DNA of 64,000 bases from Pseudomonas fluorescens (lineage in GTDB: Bacteria; Pseudomonadota; Gammaproteobacteria; Pseudomonadales; Pseudomonadaceae), in the NCBI RefSeq assembly GCF_902497775.2, contig NZ_OZ024668.1:4448326-4512325 (forward strand), given 5' to 3'. How positions within the stretch are numbered: the stretch's first letter is position 1; the number at the start of each line of letters is the position of its first letter. The position numbers and the translations under genes were made by a program. The notes beneath the pieces are model-generated. The model was not told the DNA's origin. It worked only from the letters and a program-made list of their open reading frames with translations, and did no database searches. Positions 62,514 through 64,000 of this stretch are shown here, piece by piece.

Positions 62514-64000
62514 CGGGCTGCCCCTGGCGCACGCGCAGTTGGCCGTCGCGCAGTTCCAGACGCACATCGGCATCGGCCAGGGTTGAAGGACGATGGCTGA
62601 TCAGGATGCGGGTACGCTGACTGAACAGGTCGTCGATGGCGGCGATGACTTCCCGCTCGGTGGCTTCATCGACTGCCGAGGTGGCCTCATCCAGCACCAG
62701 GATCAGCGGGTCCTGGAGCAACGCGCGGGCAATGGCGATGCGCTGTTTCTGACCACCGGACAACTGCTGGCCGCGCTCGCCCAAAGGGCTGTCGAGGCCT
62801 TCGGCCAAGCTCGCGATCAGGCTGTCCAGTTGCGCCAGGCGCGCCACTTCGCCAATCGCCTCGCGGCTGGCTTCGGGCACGCTATAGGCGATGTTGTCCG
62901 CCAGGCTGCCACGAAACAGCACGATGTCCTGGCTGACCACGGCCACCCGTCGACGCAGCTCGAACAGGTCCAGCTCGCGCAGGTCGCAACCGCCGAGCAG
63001 GATGCGCCCGGCCTGCGGGTCGTAGAAGCGCTGCAGCAGGTCGATCAATGTCGTCTTGCCGACCCCGGAAGCGCCACTCAAAGCCACCTTGCTGCCGTGG
63101 GGAATATCGGCCTGCACCTCGCACAGCAACGGCGGCCGCCCCGGATGGGCGAAGCTCACGCCTTGCAGCTGCAGATCCGCTCGCGCCGGCACCGCCAGCG
63201 GTTGCGCAGGGCTGCTGACCTGCGCCACTTCGCCGCGCAATTCCATGACCCGGCCAAGGCTGACGCTCATGCGCTGCATCGCCACATACAAGCCCAGCAG
63301 GCTCTGCACCGGCCCTACGGCCATGCCCAGGTAGGTGGAAAAAGCGATCAGCGCGCCCAGTTGCCAGGTGCCCTGCACGACCCAGTAGCCACCGACCAGA
63401 AAGGCACAGGCACGCGACAGCGAGGTCAGGGTGCCAGGCACCGCCTGGGTAAAGAACTCGGTGACCTGCACCCGCAGCAGCTGGTTCATGTAGCCCTGCC
63501 CCAGACCGTCCAGGCGTCGGGCCTCGCGTTGCTGCTGGCCAGCGGCCTGGATGAACTTCATCGCCGGCAAGGTCTCGACCAGAAACGAGGAAACATCCGC
63601 CGAACGCTCACGCAACTGGCGCACTTCCCGTTCGACCTTGCGCCGCATCCAGCGCAGCCACAAGACATCCAGGGGAATCAGCAACAGCGCCAGCAACGAC
63701 AGCTGCCACGACAGCGCCAGCAGCATCGCCAGGGCGCAGACCAGGCCAATGACACTGGACACGGCCGAGAACAACGAGTCGACGGCAAAGCGCTGGATCT
63801 CGGCGACATCGCCATCCAGGCGCGACATCAGGTCGCCAATCCGCCGCTTGCCGTAGAAGCTCGGCGACAGGCCCTGCAGGTGCCGGTAGATCTCGTCGCG
63901 CAAGGCAAACAGCATGCGCCCGGACAGGCGCGTATGCAGGTAACGGTTGAGCCCGGACAACAGGGTGCCGAGGATCCCGGCCACCACCATCAGGCCGGCA
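62503..64000 (-). CDS. qhpF: ABC transporter QhpF (fused permease-ATPase), partial
   Basis: This type I ABC exporter half-transporter is visible for about 499 codons and runs off the right edge. The membrane domain occupies the N-terminal part. The ATPase has Walker A GASGVGKTT, signature LSGGQ and Walker B LILVLDEATSAVD. In the QHNDH system it exports the processed gamma subunit to the periplasm. The first part of the gene lies beyond the window. Confidence 0.88.
   Translation of the reverse strand, partial: AGLMVVAGILGTLLSGLNRYLHTRLSGRMLFALRDEIYRHLQGLSPSFYGKRRIGDLMSRLDGDVAEIQRFAVDSLFSAVSSVIGLVCALAMLLALSWQLSLLALLLIPLDVLWLRWMRRKVEREVRQLRERSADVSSFLVETLPAMKFIQAAGQQQREARRLDGLGQGYMNQLLRVQVTEFFTQAVPGTLTSLSRACAFLVGGYWVVQGTWQLGALIAFSTYLGMAVGPVQSLLGLYVAMQRMSVSLGRVMELRGEVAQVSSPAQPLAVPARADLQLQGVSFAHPGRPPLLCEVQADIPHGSKVALSGASGVGKTTLIDLLQRFYDPQAGRILLGGCDLRELDLFELRRRVAVVSQDIVLFRGSLADNIAYSVPEASREAIGEVARLAQLDSLIASLAEGLDSPLGERGQQLSGGQKQRIAIARALLQDPLILVLDEATSAVDEATEREVIAAIDDLFSQRTRILISHRPSTLADADVRLELRDGQLRVRQGQPDEA

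Overview
The window is a stretch of a high-GC Pseudomonas chromosome, most likely from the P. putida group or a close relative. The indicators are the hmgABC/hmgR and ampDE-nadC neighbourhoods, a cyoABCDE oxidase, a short LOV protein beside a MerR/LitR-like regulator, GTGGGAGCGGGCTTGCCCCGC-type REP sequences, and a quinohemoprotein amine dehydrogenase locus. It reads as chromosomal backbone plus a few accessory cassettes. I saw no rRNA, tRNA, CRISPR array, prophage or intact IS element.

Layout. 1-3273 (minus): an isonitrile (isocyanide) biosynthesis operon. It holds a stand-alone PvcA-type isonitrile synthase, a HAD phosphatase, and a fused isonitrile synthase/Fe(II)-2-oxoglutarate oxygenase that runs off the left edge. 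3490-8321 (minus): cytochrome bo3 oxidase cyoABCDE, with a 565-bp upstream region carrying an ANR/FNR-type box. 8887-11843: dsbB, SOS-type yebG with a LexA box, leucine dehydrogenase, and a SirB1-like protein. 11764-17411: homogentisate catabolism (MFS transporter, maiA, hmgB, hmgA, divergent hmgR). 17412-17870: a gene-free region with a perfect 25-bp inverted repeat, a strong terminator (possible sRNA) and a MITE-like hairpin element. 17870-22466: small membrane protein, SDR, alpha/beta hydrolase, CidA/CidB-like pair and its LysR regulator. 22467-25955: flavodoxin, then a putative blue-light module (short LOV protein, PilZ-like protein, class II LitR-like MerR regulator) and an ABM-domain membrane protein. 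26011-30383: folM, DUF1244, HopJ-like, hydrolase/GNAT pair, fabV. 30556-39291: chemoreceptor, ampDE, DUF1631, nadC, trxB, peroxiredoxin. 39563-49607: cysZ, BdlA-like PAS receptor, glycosyltransferase, old yellow enzyme, glutathione peroxidase, slyD, pta, acyltransferase, two small proteins. 50063-53893: OmpA-like lipoprotein, metallo-beta-lactamase-fold hydrolase, soluble histidine kinase with a REC-TPR regulator. 54167-64000: quinohemoprotein amine dehydrogenase (QHNDH) structural and maturation genes around an aldehyde dehydrogenase.

How genes work together. The hmg genes convert homogentisate (from Phe/Tyr) to fumarate and acetoacetate under HmgR. The QHNDH block oxidises primary amines in the periplasm. 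Its gamma peptide is crosslinked by the radical SAM enzyme QhpD, hydroxylated by QhpG, cleaved by QhpE and exported by QhpF. The divergent aldehyde dehydrogenase, behind a near-perfect sigma-54 promoter, would oxidise the aldehyde product. trxB and the peroxiredoxin form a thiol-peroxide pair. The LOV/LitR pair probably controls a light response. The most novel material is the isonitrile operon at the left edge. The light module, the QHNDH regulatory region and the non-coding elements at 17470-17850 are secondary targets.
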